NCBI GenBank assembly: GCA_036491015.1
Contig: DASXCV010000078.1
Location: 1-7,484, forward strand
Direction: 5' to 3'
DNA: 7,484 bases
Origin: JAICJR01 sp036491015
Lineage (GTDB): Bacteria; Actinomycetota; Thermoleophilia; Solirubrobacterales; Thermoleophilaceae
This document shows, one piece after another, positions 5,291 through 7,484 of this stretch. The notes beneath the pieces were generated by a model. It was given only the letters and a program-made list of their open reading frames with translations, had not been told where the DNA came from and searched no databases. The translations under genes and the position numbers were made by a program. The first letter of the stretch is position 1. Every line of letters begins with the position of its first letter.

Positions 5291-5838
5291 GCGCGCTGTG
5301 GGTGTTCGTGCCGGTGCTGGGCGCGCCGATCCTGCACGCGCCGGTGCTGACGTTCGATCTGCTCAAGGGGCTCAAGCGGCCGCTCGACTGCGGCGCGACG
5401 ATCGGCGGCAAGCGCCTGTTCGGCGACAACAAGACGTGGCGCGGCGCGATCGTGATGCTCGTCGGGGTGGTGGCCGCGGCGGCTCTGCTCTCGCTCTGGC
5501 CGTGGTACTGGCACCACCTGCCCGGCGGGATCCAGGACGCCGGCCCGTGGCTCTACGGGGTGCTGCTCGGCCTCGGCGTGGTGGTGGGCGAGCTGCCCAA
5601 CAGCTTCCTCAAGCGGCGCATCGGCATCGCGCCCGGCACGCAGCGGCACACGCTCGGCGGCGCGCTCCTGTCGTTCTACGACCAGGCCGACTTCGTGCTC
5701 GCGATCTGGGTGCTGCTGTTGCCGATCTGGACGATGTCCGTCGGCCAGGCGGCGATCGCGTTCGTGGTCGTGACCGCCGTGCACCTCGTGATCAACGTGG
5801 TGGGCTACGCGGTGGGCGCGCGGACGGCGCCGATCTAG
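5287..5838 (+). CDS. CDP-archaeol synthase (CarS/DUF46) family membrane protein
   Basis: A 183-aa integral membrane protein. It shows FGDNKTWRG (45-53), the hallmark of the CarS family, followed by NSFLKRRIGI (105-114), GTQRHTLGG (117-125) and YDQADF (131-136). Membrane segments are expected near 4-24, 54-72, 88-103, 137-160 and 157-177, the last two closely spaced or overlapping. Archaeal CarS joins CTP to an unsaturated archaetidic acid, releasing pyrophosphate, and belongs to the CDP-alcohol lipid cytidylyltransferases related to CdsA. Bacterial members exist but their substrates are mostly unknown, so no lipid is assigned here. The start overlaps the DUF190 stop (ATGA), making it the last gene of the fluoride operon. 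The stop is a TAG, 4 nt from the stop of the opposing gene. Confidence 0.82.
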   Translation: MSALWVFVPVLGAPILHAPVLTFDLLKGLKRPLDCGATIGGKRLFGDNKTWRGAIVMLVGVVAAAALLSLWPWYWHHLPGGIQDAGPWLYGVLLGLGVVVGELPNSFLKRRIGIAPGTQRHTLGGALLSFYDQADFVLAIWVLLLPIWTMSVGQAAIAFVVVTAVHLVINVVGYAVGARTAPI

Positions 5839-5842
5839 TGGG

Positions 5843-6085
5843 CTAGTTGCTGCGCGGGTCGGGTGGACGCTTGGACATCGCGGCCATGATGTTCATCTGC
5901 CGGTGGGCGCGCCCGAGATCGGCGCACACGACGCCCGCCGGACCGTAGAGGACCTTGAAGACCGGGAGCGCTGCCCTCCCGCCCGGCGCGTCCGGGCGCG
6001 CGTCTTGGGGGCGGACGACGAACACGTCATCGGGAGGGTCGCTCGCGTCGTCGTCGGTCAGGTCTTTCCAGTCGTCTTCGTTCAC
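5843..6085 (-). CDS. Small acidic hypothetical protein
   Basis: An 80-aa protein of no recognised family. The N-terminal half is acidic and disorder-prone (NEDDWKDLTDDDASDPPDD). The C-terminal half is more ordered, with VFVVRPQDARP, the hydrophobic LPVFKVLYGPAGVVCADLG and a basic Pro-rich end. There is no signal peptide or membrane helix. The GTG start is chosen because AAAGGA lies 5 nt upstream. An ATG 28 codons further upstream would add a Ser/Arg-rich extension that reads like non-coding sequence and would leave only 23 nt to the divergent gene. It is convergent with the fluoride operon and divergent from the arylsulfotransferase-like gene. Coding status rests on the ribosome site, the biased composition and the lack of a competing gene. 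Confidence 0.6.
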   Translation of the reverse strand: MNEDDWKDLTDDDASDPPDDVFVVRPQDARPDAPGGRAALPVFKVLYGPAGVVCADLGRAHRQMNIMAAMSKRPPDPRSN

Positions 6086-6090
6086 GTCAG

Positions 6091-6096
6091 TCCTTT
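6091..6096 (-). promoter_or_regulatory. Shine-Dalgarno deciding the GTG start of the small acidic gene
   Basis: AAAGGA on the minus strand, 5 nt upstream of GTG at 6085. The alternative ATG at 6169 has no comparable site. Confidence 0.55.
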
Positions 6097-6131
6097 GCGG
6101 TGAGGTGGCTGCACGCGTCGATGACAGTCCG

Positions 6132-6171
6132 GAACGTTCAAGGCCGGATAAAGCGACTCTCATGAACATTC
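6132..6171. repeat. Two palindromic octamers GAACRTTC in a divergent promoter spacer
   Basis: GAACGTTC (6132-6139, a perfect palindrome) and GAACATTC (6164-6171, one base off) lie 32 bp apart, about three helical turns. They are in the 107-nt spacer (6086-6192) between the small acidic gene and the arylsulfotransferase-like gene, where an operator for both would be expected. They lack the 4-nt spacer of an actinobacterial SOS box. No convincing -35/-10 pair was found in this spacer. Confidence 0.4.
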
Positions 6172-6192
6172 TCTACTAGCCTGGTGGACTTT

Positions 6193-7484
6193 ATGAACCG
6201 CCGCCGGAGACTCCTGCTCGCCGTCGTGTGCCTGGCCGGCCTGGCGGCGCTCGCGGTCGGCGTGGTGGCGGCCCACCAGCGGCGCGTCCACGCCGCCCAC
6301 GCCCGCGCGCTTGCCGAGGCGCGCGAGACGGTGAAGGTGTCGTCGTCGCGGCTGCTCAGCTGCCACCTCCAGCACCGCCGCTACAGGACGCTGCCGGGCT
6401 TCCGCCCCACCGGCTTCAGCATGGCGCGCCGCAAGGGCGCGGCGCTCGCGGGGGACGACATCCTCGTCACGCCGCGCCCCGATCCGAAGAAGAACCCGGG
6501 GCAGCAGTTCTCGCCGATGATCCTGTCGGACAGCGGCAAGCTGCTCTGGTACTCGCCGCGGCCGGGCAAGGTGCACGACCTCAAGGTGGTCACCTACAAG
6601 GGGCAGCCGGCGCTCGCGTTCTTCCAGAAGCTCTCGCACGGGCTCGGCTACTACCTGCTGCTCGACGAGCACTACAGGGAGATCGCGCGCATCCGGGCTG
6701 CCCACGGATACGCCACGAACCTACACGAGCTGCAGGTCACGCCGCGGGGCGCCGCATGGATCTCGGCGGACGTGACGGCGCGTGTGCGCGGCGCCGGCAA
6801 GGTGACCGAGTTCGTGGTGCAGGAGGTGGACGTGGCGAGCGGCAGGGTGCTGTTCCAGTGGCGCTCGCTGGCGGAGGCGCCGCCGCGGGACAGCTACGAG
6901 GAGCGTCCGAAGAGCGGTGCCTGGGACTACTTCCACGGCAACTCGATCGCGCCGCCAACCCCGTCCGAGCGCACGGTGCTGATCTCCTCGCGCAACACGT
7001 CCTCGATCTACGCGGTCGATCCCGCAACGGGGCGCACCGAGTGGATCTTCGGCGGCAAGCGCGACCAGTTCCACCTGCTGCGCGACCACCCGAGCTGGTT
7101 CTTCTGCGGGCAGCACGACGTGCACCGGCTGCCGAACGGCGACATCGAGATGTTCGACAACGGCGGCACCTTCATGTCCGGCAACCCGCACTGCCCGGTG
7201 CACCCGGCGCGCGTGCTCGTGTTCCGGCTGGACGCGGCGCACAGGCGGGCCACGCTCGTGAAGGAGATCTCGTCGAAGCCGCTGACGTCGTCCGGGAAGG
7301 GCTTCTTCTCCGGCTGGGTGGGGAGCGCCCGCCCCGAGCCGAACGGCGACACGCTGATCGACTGGGGCGGTCCGATCAACCGCGTGACGGAGGTGGCGCC
7401 GGACGGCCGCGAGGACCTTCTGCTGCGGCTCGAGTTCTGGTCCTACCGCGGCATCCCCGCCGCCTGGACGGGGCTGCCGGGCGG
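6193..7484 (+). CDS. Membrane-anchored arylsulfotransferase-like protein (3' end beyond window)
   Basis: The first 430 residues are present. The N-terminus MNRRRR is followed by a single hydrophobic segment (about 7-27) that looks like a signal anchor, so the rest should lie outside the cytoplasm. The body fits the ASST (Arylsulfotran_2-type) beta-propeller family: NLHELQVTPRG (176-186), WDYFHGNSI (244-252), the SSIYAVDPATGRTEWIFGGK strand (270-289), GQHDVHRLPNGDIEMFDNGG (306-325) and a late blade with PNGDTLIDWGG (383-393). H178, H248 and H308 are the conserved histidines of these motifs. Bacterial ASST moves sulfate between phenols via a histidine intermediate, but this branch is hardly studied, so the substrate is unknown. 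The ATG follows GGTGGA by 4 nt. Family length suggests the end is near the window edge. Confidence 0.85.
   Translation, partial: MNRRRRLLLAVVCLAGLAALAVGVVAAHQRRVHAAHARALAEARETVKVSSSRLLSCHLQHRRYRTLPGFRPTGFSMARRKGAALAGDDILVTPRPDPKKNPGQQFSPMILSDSGKLLWYSPRPGKVHDLKVVTYKGQPALAFFQKLSHGLGYYLLLDEHYREIARIRAAHGYATNLHELQVTPRGAAWISADVTARVRGAGKVTEFVVQEVDVASGRVLFQWRSLAEAPPRDSYEERPKSGAWDYFHGNSIAPPTPSERTVLISSRNTSSIYAVDPATGRTEWIFGGKRDQFHLLRDHPSWFFCGQHDVHRLPNGDIEMFDNGGTFMSGNPHCPVHPARVLVFRLDAAHRRATLVKEISSKPLTSSGKGFFSGWVGSARPEPNGDTLIDWGGPINRVTEVAPDGREDLLLRLEFWSYRGIPAAWTGLPG

Noticed and set aside
5835..5846. CTAG-TGGG-CTAG as a bidirectional terminator between convergent genes
   Set aside because: The stem is only 4 bp, has no T-run on either strand, and simply reflects two TAG stops in CTAG context.
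6132..6139. GAACGTTC as an actinobacterial LexA/SOS box
   Set aside because: The SOS box needs GAAC and GTTC separated by about 4 nt; here they are directly adjacent.
6086..6169. N-terminal extension of the small acidic protein from the ATG at 6169
   Set aside because: The extension has no ribosome site, unrelated composition, and covers the operator-like octamers and most of the divergent spacer.
6160..7379. Minus-strand open frames opposite the arylsulfotransferase-like gene
   Set aside because: They are Arg/Val/His-rich antisense shadows; the plus-strand frame is continuous with family motifs.

Overview
This window is GC-rich chromosomal DNA from a bacterium. It is most likely a member of the Actinomycetota outside the classical Actinomycetes, for example Thermoleophilia/Solirubrobacterales. 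That placement is an inference. It rests on the high GC, frequent GTG starts, a short unfused ATP synthase delta subunit (177 aa; Streptomyces and Mycobacterium have longer or b-fused forms), and an arylsulfotransferase-like membrane-anchored protein of a type common in soil actinobacteria.

Left part (1-3228, minus strand): the 5' half of the F1Fo ATP synthase operon, read right to left as atpZ-like, atpI-like, atpB (a), atpE (c), atpF (b), atpH (delta) and the first 102 codons of atpA (alpha). The genes are tightly packed, with stop/start overlaps or gaps of 0-19 nt. The c subunit has the residues of a proton-type ring.

Middle (3229-3480): a 252-nt divergent control region. It holds a candidate minus-strand promoter for the atp operon, an 11-bp tandem direct repeat over its -35 box, a short inverted repeat, and a clear fluoride (crcB-motif) riboswitch reading to the right. 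The 3' arm of the riboswitch pseudoknot is complementary to the Shine-Dalgarno of the first gene, which suggests translational control by mutually exclusive pairing.

Right-centre (3481-5838, plus strand): a four-gene fluoride operon with every junction overlapping (GTGA, ATGA, ATGA). It encodes two CrcB/Fluc fluoride channel paralogues, a protein made of three tandem DUF190 (PII-like) domains, and an integral membrane protein of the CDP-archaeol synthase (CarS/DUF46) family. The last two are the most unusual content: a possible single-chain version of a normally trimeric PII-like fold, and a lipid-nucleotide enzyme homologue placed under fluoride control.

Right part (5839-7484): a small acidic protein of unknown function on the minus strand, convergent with the operon and only 4 nt from it. 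A divergent 107-nt spacer follows, carrying two near-identical palindromic octamers 32 bp apart. The window ends inside a membrane-anchored arylsulfotransferase-like gene. No tRNA, rRNA, IS element, CRISPR array or convincing intrinsic terminator was seen.
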